Shown piece by piece: positions 1-11,788 of a DNA stretch of 64,000 bases. Positions within the stretch are counted from its first letter, which is position 1, and every line of letters starts with the position of its first letter. The notes below the pieces were generated by a model. The model was not told the DNA's origin and made no database searches. It was given only the letters and a program-made list of their open reading frames with translations. Source of the stretch: Peromyscus leucopus (Eukaryota; Chordata; Mammalia; Rodentia; Cricetidae); NCBI RefSeq assembly GCF_004664715.2, contig NC_051063.1, positions 74,282,018-74,346,017 of the forward strand, written 5' to 3'. The translations under genes and the position numbers were made by a program.

Positions 1-209
1 GGGACACCAGAGCTGGGGGAATGAGAACTTGTTAGAGATGGAACTTGGCCTGAGTGTCATTGGGTCCCAAGGTATGTATGTGTTTCCCATAGCACTCAGG
101 GGATGTCAGGTATCTTTTAAGGTCTTTAGCATGAAGGGATGGGTCCAAAGTGACTTTAATACTCTGAGTGGTTGCAGCCATAGAGAATAGGACTGTTCTG
201 TGTGCTACA

Positions 210-259
<50 letters not shown>

Positions 260-705
260 GAAGATAGCTATTTTAATGGTGGAGGCAGATTTACTTGCTA
301 CAGTTTCCTGGCAGCCCCTGGCTGCTGGGCCCGTTAGTTTGGAGTTTTACTGCAGCTCCCATGAGGGTCAAGGTGTGTGGGTTAGGTCTACCCATCTGCT
401 TTTGGGCTATGTACTACAATCCCCGGACTTCTGTACATCCTTCAGGCCCTGTCCTTAGCTTCCCTCAGGTGCCTTTGATGGAGAAAGAAACCATTGGGTC
501 TCATCAAGGAACTTGCAGTTCTGTGGCCATGGTACATGTGGTCCCTAGTCCCTTAGTGGCTTCCTACAAGGTTTCCAAGTACCCGGTGCATGCATTGCTC
601 TTCAAGTGGACACTTGCTTTAGGACATGGCTACCTACCCACAGAGTTAGTAGCCAGGGAGACAAAGTGATCCTCCACCAACTTTCTTTCTCTTCAGACTG
701 TTTTG
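1..705. other. Upstream flank, window edge to first LTR
   Basis: No gene is supported here. The stretch contains the CA microsatellite at 211-257 and otherwise unique-looking sequence. Short open frames across the CA tract only read the dinucleotide repeat. The last six bases (700-705, GTTTTG) are the left target-site duplication of the LTR that follows. Confidence 0.6.
211..257. repeat. (CA)n microsatellite
   Basis: Uninterrupted CA dinucleotide run of about 23 units. Confidence 0.97.
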
Positions 706-1228
706 TATAGTTGGTTATTTACTCTTTGGGGGCCCACCACCCAGCTCCCAAATAAATAAATACACGGAGATTTATTCTTATTTATGAATGTCCGGCCTTA
801 GCTTGGCTTCTTTCTAGCCAGCTTTCTAACTTCAATGATCTCATTTCCCCATAGCTATGCTTTGCCTCTGGGCTTTTAATCTCTCCTTATTGTATATATT
901 TTGCCTTCTTTCTTACTCAGTGGCTAGCCCCTGGCGTCCATCCTCCTCGCCTTCTCCTTTTCTCGCTCCTCCCTCTTCACTCAAGCCTAGCTTTCTCCTC
1001 CTATTTTTATTCTTTCCGCTCACCATCCCCACCTATCCTTTCTCTGCCCAGCTATTGGCCATTCAGCTCTTTATTAGACCAGTCAGGTGTTTTAGACAGA
1101 CAAAGTAACACAGTTTTACAGACTTAAACAAATGCAACATAAAAGAATGCAACACATCTTTGCATCATTAAACAAATATTCTGCAGCATAAATTAATGTA
1201 ACACATCTTAAACTAATATTCCACAACA
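706..1228 (-). mobile_element. Solo endogenous-retrovirus LTR (523 bp)
   Basis: The element is flanked by a perfect 6-bp direct repeat, GTTTTG at 700-705 and 1229-1234. On the minus strand it begins with TG and ends in TA, a likely decayed CA. An AATAAA polyadenylation signal near 1072 on the minus strand gives the orientation. A 6-bp duplication with TG...CA ends is typical of class II (ERVK-like) LTRs. No internal gag, pol or env sequence and no second LTR adjoin it, so it is a solo LTR left by recombination. The family name is not certain; a cricetid mys-like group is possible. Confidence 0.75.
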
Positions 1229-1234
1229 GTTTTG

Positions 1235-1624
1235 GGCTTTGAAAGTCTTTTTATCCACTTGTTTGTGATCTGTTTCTCCTGGAAGATAAACTTCATGGGC
1301 ACAAGAATGCTTTATTCAGTAGCTGTATTCCTAGTACCTATCAGTTGATAGTTCATGGAAATGTGCCCACTTGGGTGTGAAGTTGTTGGAAGGAATCTGA
1401 TTCCTGCTTGCTGCAGTTATCACACTGATTTTTGTAGGAGTCTCATGCAATGACTCAGCTTAGGTAACATGTGTAACCAAGGTGTTCAATGCCCTGGAGT
1501 TCCGGATCAAAGGGTGCCAACATGCCAGCTGAGGGAAGGCTCTTCCTCTGGGGCCACTCTGAGGCTAGCTCTGAGAACCTCTTTACCTGTACCTTTTGTT
1601 TGGACCCTTGTTTTGTGTCTTTGG

Positions 1625-1673
<49 letters not shown>

Positions 1674-1815
1674 TCTCTACTTCTGCAGGTTCAGGACAGG
1701 GTTTGATGGCTCATCACACTGAGGCCAAGGTCACTCAAGCCCCTTCTCAGGGCAGGCCTCCAGTAATGGGGCCAGCAGTTTGAAATCAGCAACCTTATCA
1801 AGCCCACACAAGGTG
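1235..1815. other. Intergenic sequence with CA repeat
   Basis: No gene seen. It contains the microsatellite at 1626-1671; the remainder is unique-looking. Confidence 0.55.
1626..1671. repeat. (CA)n microsatellite
   Basis: About 23 CA units. Open frames on both strands through this tract are repeat artefacts. Confidence 0.97.

Positions 1816-1849
<34 letters not shown>
1816..1849. repeat. (TTA)n microsatellite
   Basis: About eleven TTA units directly next to a SINE-like element, probably grown from its A/T-rich tail. Confidence 0.93.
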
Positions 1850-2182
1850 AGCATTGATTTTTTTATCTTTGTGTTTGTGTATGGTCACATGTAGGTATGG
1901 GCACACACATGCTATAGCATGCATGTGAAAGTCAGAAGACCTCACTTGCCAGTCCTTGCCTTCCACCTTGTTTAAGACAGGGGCTCCTTGTTCATCACTA
2001 CATGAATCAGTCAACAAGTTGTCCGGAATTCTCCCGTTTCTGTTTCTCATCTCGCCATAGGCATGCTAGGATTATAGATGTGGGCTACCATGCCTGACTT
2101 TACGTGGGTTCTGGGGTTCTGAACTCAGGTCCTCATGTTTGAGCAGCAAGTGCTTTTGCCCAGTGAGCCATCTCCCCAGTCC
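1850..2182 (-). mobile_element. tRNA-type rodent SINE relic
   Basis: The right end (about 2105-2182), read on the minus strand, begins with the GGGGAGATGGCTCACTGGG-type head shared by rodent tRNA-derived SINEs. The left end runs into the TTA tract. The body is diverged, so the subfamily is not assigned. Confidence 0.5.
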
Positions 2183-2189
2183 TAATTTG

Positions 2190-3110
2190 AACTTTTTATC
2201 ATGCAAAATAGATGTAGGGAAAGGGTGCCTAGAACCAGCACTGACTCCCCAAACAAACAACAAACCCAAAAGAAGTTGAGGGCTGGTGTTTGTCTTAACT
2301 GATGGATTCTGGAGTTCCATCCAGGAGAGGCGGCTTGCTTTCCACTGAGGTCCTGTCTGTTTACTGACATATCTCCAGTGATGTGACATTTAGACACATC
2401 TGCATATGATATTTGGTCACTAGCTCCCCGTCCTAAATGTGGGGCAGAGGACAACCAACATGCTGTGGGCAGGCAGTGCAGGTCATCAATCATTTGCTCA
2501 AAGTATGCTACATTTTCAGATAAGACCTCGGCTAACAGCTTTGAAATATACAGAACGAATACTATTATTAATTACAGAAACACTAGTGTCCCAGTGCCTG
2601 TGCGGAGTCAAAGCATGGCTTCTTCCCCCAAGTTACTTCTCTCCCTCTGCCTGTGAGTGTGGGGGACTGGAAGAGTCAGACTTGGCAGGCTCTACACCAC
2701 CGGTCATCTTGCTGGCCAGTGGTTCCCTTTATTATTTTATTACTGCTTTTATTTGTTGAGATTATAGTATAATCGCATCATTTCCCTCCTCTGTTCCTCC
2801 CTCCAAACCCTCTATGTAACACTCCTTGCTCTCTTTCAAATTCATGGACTCTTTCTTAACTATTGTTGTTATAGCCATATGTACATCTATCCACGGGCGC
2901 TGGGCCTTCCCTTCAAACACCTCTGCTCACACCTGGAATGGTCTGTTCAGCACCAGTGTTCCCACCTCCCTGCACACTCCCAACGACAGGGGCATCTTGT
3001 TCATGCTTGCTGTTAAGTTCTAGTTGAATGAATAAATGAACAAACCTGTGATTTAGTGGAACATGTCTAGAATTTCTTGGTTATTTATTGCAAGTTTGTC
3101 TATATGATTT
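2190..3110. other. Intergenic, possible old L1 3' fragment
   Basis: No gene seen. The segment at about 2755-2870 (pyrimidine-rich, with the phrase CTCTTTCAAATTCATGG) resembles the 3' untranslated region of old rodent L1 (Lx-type) elements from memory. The rest is unassigned. Confidence 0.35.
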
Positions 3111-3112
3111 TG

Positions 3113-3716
3113 TAAAGTATATTTTCATATTATTTTTATGTGTTTGAGTGTTTTGCTTTCATGTATATCTGTCTGAGCACCATGTGTGTGCCAGGTACTC
3201 AAGGAGGCCATGTAGTCAGAAGTTTCTTGTCCCACAGCTGCTCTCAAATAATCACTCAGAGGCTTAATATTAATTACAAATGCTGGGCCGATAGCTCAGG
3301 CTTGTTACTACATTAACTTTTACATTTAAATTAACTCATATTTCTTATCTATACTTAGCTATGTGGCTCATGGCTTGTTATCTCATTCTCTACACATCCT
3401 GCTTCCTTGGCCACAGGCTATATCGTACTCTCCTGACTCTGCCCTTCCTCATCCCATCATTCTCAGTTTGGCTTTCCTGGCTAACTTTATCCTGTTCAGC
3501 TATTGGCCAGACAGCTTGTTTATTAAACTAATCGTAGTGACATATATTCACACAGTGTACAGAAGGATTATCCCACAGCAAGGCCAGAAGACATTGAATC
3601 TCCTGGAACTGGAATTACAGGTGCTTGTGAACTGCTATGTGGATGCTGGGAATTGAACTGAGGTCCTTTGATAAAACAGCCAGTACTCTTAATCCCTGAG
3701 CTAGTTTTCCAGCCCC
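3113..3716 (-). mobile_element. B2/B3 SINE split by an LTR insertion
   Basis: The left part (3113-3210) and right part (3581-3716) join into one reverse-complement B2-type SINE. The right part contains the A- and B-box-derived phrases TGCTGGGAATTGAACTGAGG and AGCCAGTACTCTTAA, and ends in CCAGCCCC. The break point is exactly the LTR at 3211-3580, so the SINE is older than the LTR. Confidence 0.8.
3211..3580 (-). mobile_element. Solo ERV LTR inserted in a B2 SINE (370 bp)
   Basis: The element starts TG and ends CA and is flanked by a perfect 6-bp duplication, AGGCCA at 3205-3210 and 3581-3586. Its ends resemble those of the LTR at 706-1228. An AATAAA signal near 3520, read on the minus strand, suggests minus orientation. 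No internal retroviral region is present. Confidence 0.82.
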
Positions 3717-3749
3717 TATAAAAAGTATTTTGTTTTGTTTTAATCCAAA

Positions 3750-3886
3750 TGGAGCTGGGCTCATACCTTTAATCCTAGCACTCACTTGGAAGGCCGAGAC
3801 AGGCAGATCTCTGAGTTTGAGGCCAACCTGATCTACAGAGAGAGTTCCAGGACAGCCAGGGCTGTACAGAGAAACCCTGTCTCAAA
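3750..3886 (+). mobile_element. B1 SINE
   Basis: A 7SL-derived B1 in forward orientation, with the canonical phrases CCTTTAATCCTAGCACT, GGCAGATCTCTGAGTTTGAG and AGAAACCCTGTCTC. Its tail grades into a (CAAA)n tract. Confidence 0.93.
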
Positions 3887-3921
3887 ACAAACAAACAAAC
3901 AAACAAACAAACAAACAAACA
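3886..3921. repeat. (CAAA)n microsatellite in B1 tail
   Basis: About nine CAAA units followed by a C run at 3922-3930; expanded from the SINE's A-rich tail. Confidence 0.93.
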
Positions 3922-4039
3922 ACCCCCCCCCAATATCCAAATCTAAGTCATGCTTTGGTGTGAGGACCAGCTGTCTTGTTTGTTTCAGGCATTTGCTTTT
4001 AAATTTGTCTTGGGGAAACCTCCCCAAAGAACGTAGAAA

Positions 4040-4204
4040 GCCACGTGGCAGGCTGGCCAGAGGGCTCAGCAGGCAAAGGCACAGGTCACCAAATCTGATT
4101 ACCCAAGTTCCATCCCCAGGACTCACACTGTAGAAGGAAAGAACCAACTTCCATGAGTTGCACTTTGATTTCCACACAGGTACACGGACATATGCACACA
4201 CTTG

Positions 4205-4237
<33 letters not shown>

Positions 4238-4290
4238 GCACACACACATGGTAGGGGGAGAGGATAAATAAATGCAATTTTAAAAAATGA
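4040..4290 (+). mobile_element. tRNA-type SINE with internal CA tract
   Basis: The head (GGCTGGCCAGAGGGCTCAGC), the internal 'accaaatctgattacccaag' box, a (CA)n at 4207-4233 and an A-rich tail near 4280 fit a diverged ID/B4-type rodent SINE. Confidence 0.6.
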
Positions 4291-5935
4291 CAAATACATG
4301 GCCACTGCTGATAAGCTACATGCTGTTCAGGGCAGCAGGGAACAGAGATGTCTGGGGTCAATGGCCAGCTCTGTGTAGGCTGCTGAGCTACAGGGGATGG
4401 TATGCCCTTCCTGTGCTCTGGAATTGCCTTGGGGGCGTGAGAGATTCTGGAAATCTGCTATGCTTTCTGTGTTACTCTCTAGAGAGGCATTTAAGGTGAT
4501 TTAAAGTGATTTCTGACACCCCTTCCCCAGGAATGAATAGAACTAGCCTTCTGGATGTGCAGGGGGTCCTGAGGGCCCAGCTGGGCTGAGGATGTAACAT
4601 CTGTGGTCTGTATATGTGTGTCAGGCAGGGTTAGGGAAATGAGCTAAAATACAGGTGTGTGTGTGGGGGGGGGGACTTTCTGTCCCATATGTGCTGTGTC
4701 TGTAGAGCGCTGACTTCCCACACGTGAATGAAGCTCCAGGGTTCATCACCCTTCCATCTAGTCCACAGTATTGCCGCTGGTGAAGAGCGTGTGTTTGGAG
4801 TTTGGGTGCAGAGGGAAAATGGTTTTCCTGGTCTGATGTCACCAATGGACCTGAAGTGGGTGTTTGTGATCAACAAAGACTTCCGGTTTGCATCTAGAAC
4901 CTGCAAACTCCAATGGAAAGAAGCCATTATGGTTAGACCTGGTCAGTGGCACTTCAGCACCAAATCCCTACCCCACCATCCTGATACTGAGAACCTGTCC
5001 TATGTAGCTGAGAAGGTGCAGGATGTTTCAGCATCAAATCCCTACCCCATCCCCTATGTAGCTGAGAAGGTGCCTATGTTTCTGTTTCCAGGACTTTGCA
5101 CCTCTGTGCTGTGGGGCTCCTCCCTGTTTGTGACTGACCCTCTTTCTGTTTTTTTCCCTTACAAGCCAACCCACACGAGTGAGGTCTTCAGCATTCTAAG
5201 GATGCTCTCAAGCATGTTCACCATCTTCCCAAAGTGACCTGTGGTGGTGTGAAGACTTCCAACTCTTTGTCACGCCTCCCATCAGGGGTGAAGGCAGCTT
5301 CTGCCTTGCTTTGCTCAATGAGGTGTGGAAAATGTTGCTCTATAAGTTCCTAGCTGCTGGTAGAGATTTGCAGCCTTGCGTTTGCTTGGGATGCTCCTGT
5401 TTGGAACCCACCATCACACTGAGAAGCCCAGTCCTGTGGAGAGGCACAGGGAAAGAAACTGAGGTATTTCTGTTGACAGCCAGCATGGACCACCAGCCAC
5501 GTGAGTTTCAGGATAAGAGCAGCTCTTGGAAGCACCGTCTTAAAGCAGAAACACCCTTCTGAGCCCAGTCAACAGCAGAACTGTGCGGCAGTCAAAGGTG
5601 GTTGATTTTGAATCATTTATCATACTGAGAAACCCGGAAATGGGTTTGCTAATACGATTTCTGAGGGTTAACAACACATTTTCCTCATTTCTGACAAAAT
5701 GTTATGGACGGTCAGGATGTGAATTTACAGCGCGTGCGTACTAGGGCTGGTAGGTGACTTCTCCAGCACCAGCGCCAAAGAAGTCTTGGCAGACACCCCC
5801 ATCCATCTTTCATTTCACAGGTAGCAGACTACCCTCCTTGTCCCAGGATCAGTTGGGCATCCCTGTCTTCACCTGGGCATGGGGGAATCGATCTTTTCCT
5901 GGGAGATCTCAAAATATTTTTATAAACTGGGTTGT
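4291..5935. other. Intergenic, unique sequence
   Basis: No gene, RNA or clear mobile element. The only structure is an imperfect tandem duplication around 4950-5075, where the phrases 'AGCA(c/t)CAAATCCCTACCCCA' and 'CTATGTAGCTGAGAAGGTGC' recur in order. Confidence 0.5.
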
Positions 5936-6090
5936 AGGGCTGGATGTGTAACTCAGTGGAGAATTCTTATCTAACATGTGAAAGACTCTTGGCTCAGGAT
6001 GGAGAGGTAGTTTATTAGTTAAGAGTGCTAACTGTACTTCCTAAGGACCCAAGTTTGGTTTCCACACATGTAAGACCCTTGGTTCAGTGC
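5936..6090 (+). mobile_element. Degenerate ID/B2-like SINE fragments
   Basis: Two overlapping tRNA-SINE-like phrases lie next to each other (GGGCTGGATGTGTAACTCAG near 5937 and GGATGGAGAGGTAGTTTATT near 5998). They suggest nested or fused fragments. Weakly supported. Confidence 0.4.
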
Positions 6091-6462
6091 CTAACACCTC
6101 AGGGGGGAAATGTCTTACAGACTGCATGTTGTCCGCACATCCTCCCGTCCCCACGGTTAGCCTGTCCGGAGCATCTGTATGCTTCGTATGGCTCAGTGTT
6201 AGTCTGCACAACCGAGAAACACCCAGTTTCCCTCTAATCTGTGTTAGGAAGAAAAACGAGGGCAGTTAGAAAGATTCTCCGTGGAGAAATAACCCCCAGG
6301 CTCTGGGTCTCTTTCTTTTGTCGTCTAGGTCCTTAGCTAAACTCCTAAGACATGTCCGGGCCTCCATCTCCTGATATTGGATCCTGTGTCCCTGGACTGT
6401 GCTACTAATCACAATGTGACCAACGGGCACAAAAACCAGGGCCTACTGCCATGTGGGCTCTC

Positions 6463-6494
6463 CATGAATGAATGAATGAATGAATGAATGAATG
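6463..6494. repeat. (ATGA)n microsatellite
   Basis: Eight tetranucleotide units. Confidence 0.95.
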
Positions 6495-7983
6495 ACCTCA
6501 TCTGGGTAGGCCCACTGGATGAGTGGCACACACCCCATCATGTCAGCGTGGGTCAAGAGAGGAAGGGGAAAGGGTTGCTGGTACCTGATTCCAGCCTTAC
6601 ATGGAGAAAGGGGAAACCTAACCAATCCCCCCTTCTTCTCTTGCCCTGGTCTGTGTGTCCCACAGGGGACAAAAGGATGCGAACGGCAGGTGCCCATCTA
6701 AGGTGCCCTGAGGCAGTGTCAGCTTGCCACCTCAGGCTGAGTCAAAGCGGGCAGCTGCAGCTCCTGGGCCACCTCTCAGGCCCCGTGAATGTCACCTGCC
6801 CAGAAGGATCCGGTACTGTAACAGGAAGATTTTCCGCTTGTTTCTCCTTCTCCCTCCCCCCTCCAGCCTAACAGGGGACATTTCCTCAGAGCGGAACTGC
6901 TCTGCACAGGCCCGTAGGAGGGATCCATAAACCGAGTTTATTAAGCAGCTGAAAGGCGCGTAGCGGGGGCGCTAAGATGATGCAGTCAAACATACCGCAG
7001 TTGTTTATTTTTGTAAAGTTTCTGAGCGAATGTATATGTCTACATGTTTAGGGATTGGCAGCCCTGGAAAATGAAGTTTATTTATCCATCAGATACACAT
7101 CACATAAACAGCTGCAAACGGCTTTCGCCTCCCATGTGGCTGTGGCTCGCAGCTCTGACCCACCGTGGCTCGAAGAGGGGTGGTTCCCTTTCTCTTGACC
7201 ACACTGCCCTCAGCCAGGCCTCAGGTGGGCTGTAAGAGGAGGGTAGCCTGCTTCTGGTGCTGCATGGGTTCAAAACCAAGCTTCTACTTGCAGGGTGTGT
7301 CGGGGGTTGGGGTGAGGGATTAGAGGTGTTCTAGAACCTTCTCTGGCAGCCTACAATGATTTTATTGATTTGTCCATTCAAAAAACCACAGTTGTTCCTT
7401 CCTGGGCAGTACCAGACTCCGGTAACACGAAGATGGTGAGACCAGGCCTTGGGAAAGCCTCCCTTCCCAAGAGGAACAATGGCCTGAGAGGCTCTGCCTG
7501 ACTTTTCTGTTCCTCCAGCTGGGACAGCTGTCCCTCATCTTCCTCCAGCTCTGTTCCCATGTGTGCCTGGGGAGTGAGCTTAAAGACACTTCCGGAAATG
7601 AGGAAGGTCAGATTGCCGAAGTGTTTGGAAGTCATTCTTTGCTCTCCACAAAACTCTACTGTGGCTGGGGACTGCTCTGCGTCTACATGTGTTCTGATTT
7701 ATTAAATGTGGATGTCTTGAAAGCACGGTGTGAGATCCCTGGACGGCCGAAGGGATGTATCAACTTCTCCCCCTCGACAGCTCCAGGCAGGCCAATGTAA
7801 GGTCAGTAATGAACAGGCATGAGGCATCACGTCATTCAGTCCCAGCATCGTGTCTGTCGCTCAGAACGCAAAGAGTTAGGGTTCCTTTCACCCCAGTTCT
7901 GAACCCTTAATGTGCCACAGTGAGTCAGGTGGGAAGGGTGGGTCCTGGGAGTAAGCACCATAAAAAGAGAAAGGGCTAAGGGA
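6495..7983. other. Repeat-free upstream sequence
   Basis: No gene and no interspersed repeat recognised. The AT-rich block at about 6930-7110 carries a forkhead-like TGTTTATTTTT and stands out from the flanks as a possible conserved element. Confidence 0.45.
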
Positions 7984-8201
7984 CCTAGGGGTGTAGCTCA
8001 TTTGGGAGAGTGCTTGCCTAGCAAGCATGAAGTCCTGGGTGCCATCCCTGTATGGCTTAAGTCAGGCATGGGAGTGTAGGGTTTGGAACCTAGCACTTGG
8101 GAGGTGGAGACAGGAAAGGCAGGAGTTCTTAGTCATCCTCTGACTACATATGGAGCTTGAGGCTAGCCTAGGTTATGTGAGCCTGTCTCAGAAAAAGAAG
8201 G
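7984..8201 (+). mobile_element. B4 (ID-B1 fusion) SINE
   Basis: An ID-like head (GGGTGTAGCTCATTTGGGAG) is followed by a B1-like right half (CCTAGCACTTGGGAGGTGGAGACAGG... GAGGCTAGCCTAGG) and an A-rich end. This is the structure of the rodent B4 family. Confidence 0.8.
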
Positions 8202-9661
8202 GTAGGCTACCCTGGCCCAAGGATTTGAACATTGTTTTCCTTTCTATGAAGAGAAGGTCACGATTGTACGATGGATTATTGTGGGCACAGGATAGGCAGA
8301 CTGGTAATCTCTTGCCTGAATGTCAGTCATGTAAACTGCGCCCCCCCCCCAGCAGAAACATCCTGTGTCTTTATCCTCTGGTGAGGGCATCTTCACTGTG
8401 AGTTTCCTAACAGCCTGGTTCTTTCTCTAGCCAGCTCCTTCCTCAGCCTGTCCTGCCAGAGAGCATGGCACCCTGGGGTAGGGCTGAGGATGAGAAGTCA
8501 ACAGCTTCCTGGAATAGTGAGATCTGAAGAGCGCTCAAGATATGGACCGGGGGCGGGGGGGCCCCGGGGGTTTCAGAAGATGTGAAAGGTCACTCCTAGA
8601 CAGGAGCCAGGCCCAGTAAAGAGCAGTGGAAAAGTTGACTTTAAGATGGGCAGGGGTCAGACAGTCTGGAAGGCTCAAGGGAGGGGTGACTTGGGACAGA
8701 CTCTCACTTGCCATTCTGGTTGGCACCCACAGTGACCTAGAGGGGACGTGCCCTGGGTATGGGACTGCTACTGTTGACCATGCCTAGCTAGAGGTCAGTC
8801 CTGTGTGGAATGCTCTCCTAGAATCATCTTTGGGGCACCTAGGAATACATTCCTGTTTGACAGTGGGGTCTCACAGACGTCATCAAGTTAAGATGTGTTC
8901 CCAAGTTAAGATGTGTTCCTTAAGACCGGCTCTCATTCAATAGGACAGATGTCCTTCTAAGAAGAGGCAAGTTAACCAAGGACACACAAGAAGAATGCCA
9001 GATAAAGTGATAGGCATAAGCCATGGAACGCTAAGAATGCTTGGGGTGGTCCACAATGGCAGGCAACCTCTAGGAGCTAGAAAAGGAAAGGAAGGAGTCT
9101 TCTATGGGTTTCAGAGAAAGCACAGCCCCACAGACATCTTTACTAGGGACTTCCAGCCTCCATAACCCATGAGCCAGTTAGCCCATATTCCAGCCACTTG
9201 GTTTTTGTTACAGAAGCCCCAGGAGAAGAATATCTCTTTGTTTTCTCTGCCGCAAGGTGTAATCTCTGTTCCCCTCAGAATGTTCCTGCTTTGACACCCC
9301 AAATCCAGCCAAAATGACTTTTCAGATGGGAGAGAATTAGAGGTTCCTTACACGATGAAGTTATTTGGACGGGGATTCTCTTCAAGCAGGTGAACAAAGG
9401 GGACATCTTTTCTGGTTGGAGCAGAGATATGACAGCATATGAGGCCAGTTCTACATGGCACCGAGAGACACTTAGATGTTGTGCTGACTTTGAAAATGGA
9501 GGGAGGAGCTGGGACATGCTTCCTGCTGAATGTGTGAGGAACCTGCCCTGAGATCCAGAGTATGAATGTAGAGGCAGATTTTTGCCCCAGATCATCTGTG
9601 AGCAGAGCCCACCCAGACTTCTGGTCCATGGGCCTACAAGAACACCTTTATGTGGTGTTCT
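8202..9661. other. Intergenic, unique sequence
   Basis: No gene seen. Minor structures are a C run at 8341-8350, a G/C-rich patch at 8549-8570, and a perfect-but-one 18-bp tandem duplication at 8885-8920. Confidence 0.5.
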
Positions 9662-9936
<275 letters not shown>

Positions 9937-9939
9937 ACC

Positions 9940-10072
9940 TTTTTGGTTTTTCAAGACAGGGTTTCTCTTTGTAGCCCTGGCTGCCCTGGAACTTACTTTG
10001 TAGGCCAGACTGGCCTTGAACTCAAAGAGATCCACCTGCCTCTGCCTCCCACGGCATGCACCACCATCTGGC
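9940..10072 (-). mobile_element. B1 SINE
   Basis: Reverse-complement B1 with TTTTTCAAGACAGGGTTTCTC, GGCCAGACTGGCCTTGAACTC and CCACCTGCCTCTGCCTCCC. Confidence 0.93.
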
Positions 10073-11169
10073 TCCCTTTGTGTGGTTTTGGTCTGTATGC
10101 TCATGGTAACTGCTTACACCAGAATAGGGGGATGTAAGGCAGATACAGATGTTGCAACTGGCACACAATGTAGGGAGGCTAGATGACCTAGCTGCCATGG
10201 AACCCAAGTCAAACCGAAACCAAAGACCTAGACAGAGTTAGCTATCTGGAGCTAAGGAATGTGTGGCGGAGGTGAGCATCCGGCACACTGAGAACAGATA
10301 GAATGGGTCTGGGGATAAGACAGTTGGCGGAGAGGTAGAAAGGACGAGTCAGGGGTGTGGCCAACACTGGTGGGGTCACCAGAGACTGCTGATGACCGTG
10401 AAGACGTTCCAACAGAAAGCATGTTCTGAGAAGCAGAGCCAGCAGCAGGGGCAAGGCCTGAGACATAAGGGAGCTAGAGGCAGGACGTGTGTGGAGCAAT
10501 TCTGCTGGGTCCTTTGAGGACAAAGGCTCTGTTTGTGCCTGAGCTCCCTATAGCATTGTCCCGATGGGGTGCAAGAGCCACAGAGGCTATTACAGCCACA
10601 GCTGTAATAGGCTGGTACCCAGCCCGCCTAGGTCTCCAGCTAACCTAGTAGAAAACCCAGGGAACCAATGGTATATCATTCTTGGGGCATACGGTCCCTT
10701 CATGCTGAGGAATGGACAGAGGCCATGCTTCCTCATGAGCATCATACAGGGTCTGTTGTGACTCCTGGAGGAAGTGGTGTCCTAAGGTTGGGGTTTCAGA
10801 ATGACCGTCATGGTGGCAAAATCTGTTGGACATTCTGCGTACACGGTTGACAATCAACTATCACAACATTTCCAGTGGTTCAGGTCCAACCCCAGGGTGG
10901 TAGCTCATTCAACGGGAAGCTTGGCTTCAAAGGAGATGATGGCAGCCACCACCAAAGGAGCAAAGAGCTCTGTCAGCACACACGTCAGTCACTGTGAAGC
11001 AAGCCCAGGTGGTTGCTATAGCCCCAGAAACCAAACCCAAGGAAGACATTACGGAGTTTTCTTTAGGCCCACCCTCCCGTTCTTACAAGGTGCTTCTTGT
11101 GTAAATCCAGAATAGAAGGCTTTTAGCTTCCTGTCTCCCTTGGACTTGCCCCACCCACTCTACCCAGGT
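10073..11169. other. Intergenic, unique sequence
   Basis: No recognisable gene, RNA or repeat. The open frame at 10801-11115 has no family features I recognise, no codon bias I can judge and no nearby gene signals. Confidence 0.5.
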
Positions 11170-11557
11170 GTCCTGCTTGGTTTTATTGTCCACTTGACAT
11201 AAACTAAAGTCACATTGGAAGATGGAACGTCAACCAGGGAATTGCCTACATCAGATCAGCCTGTGGGCATGTATATGGGGCACCTCTTAATTGCCAATTG
11301 ATGCAGGAGGACCCAGTCCACTGTAGGCAGTACCATCCTTGTAGCCGAATGTGAGCCTGGGAACAAGGCAGTGAGCAGTGTTCTCCATGGTCCCTGGCTC
11401 CAGGTTCCTTCTCTGAGCATCTGCCTTAATGTCCCTTCATGATGAACTCTATATAACATAAAAGGTGAAATAAGCCTTTCCTTCCCCCAAGTTGCTTCTG
11501 GCCAGTGTTTTACCATAGCAACAGAAAAGCAAGGTAGAACACCAATAAGACTGACTC
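11170..11557 (+). mobile_element. Dispersed rodent repeat, copy 1
   Basis: It matches, in opposite orientation, the element at 51845-52269. Shared features include a TTATTGTC(c/a)ACTTGACATAAA end, an 'attgcctacatcagat' region, a central 'cccagtccactgtagg' region, and an 'AAGTTGCTT...GTTTTACCATAGCAACAG' end. It is familiar as an abundant rodent interspersed repeat, but I cannot name the family with confidence. Confidence 0.65.
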
Positions 11558-11739
11558 TTTTCCAGTATGGGGAGGCCATATTTAATACCAGATATTCAGG
11601 TAAATCAGAATTTCAAATAAATGATGTATGTATATCCCATGTGATATTGCTCATACGATGCTGTATGGGCAAATACAGTAAAAACAATTAGTTTACTATT
11701 TACCTCAAATTCAGATATAACAAGGAATCATATATTTAT

Positions 11740-11740
<1 letters not shown>

Positions 11741-11785
<45 letters not shown>
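11741..11785. repeat. (CA)n microsatellite
   Basis: About 22 CA units. Confidence 0.97.

Positions 11786-11788
<3 letters not shown>

Noticed and set aside
10801..11115. 104-residue open frame in the upstream flank
   Set aside because: It has no recognisable domain, no paired gene signals and an ordinary length for chance.
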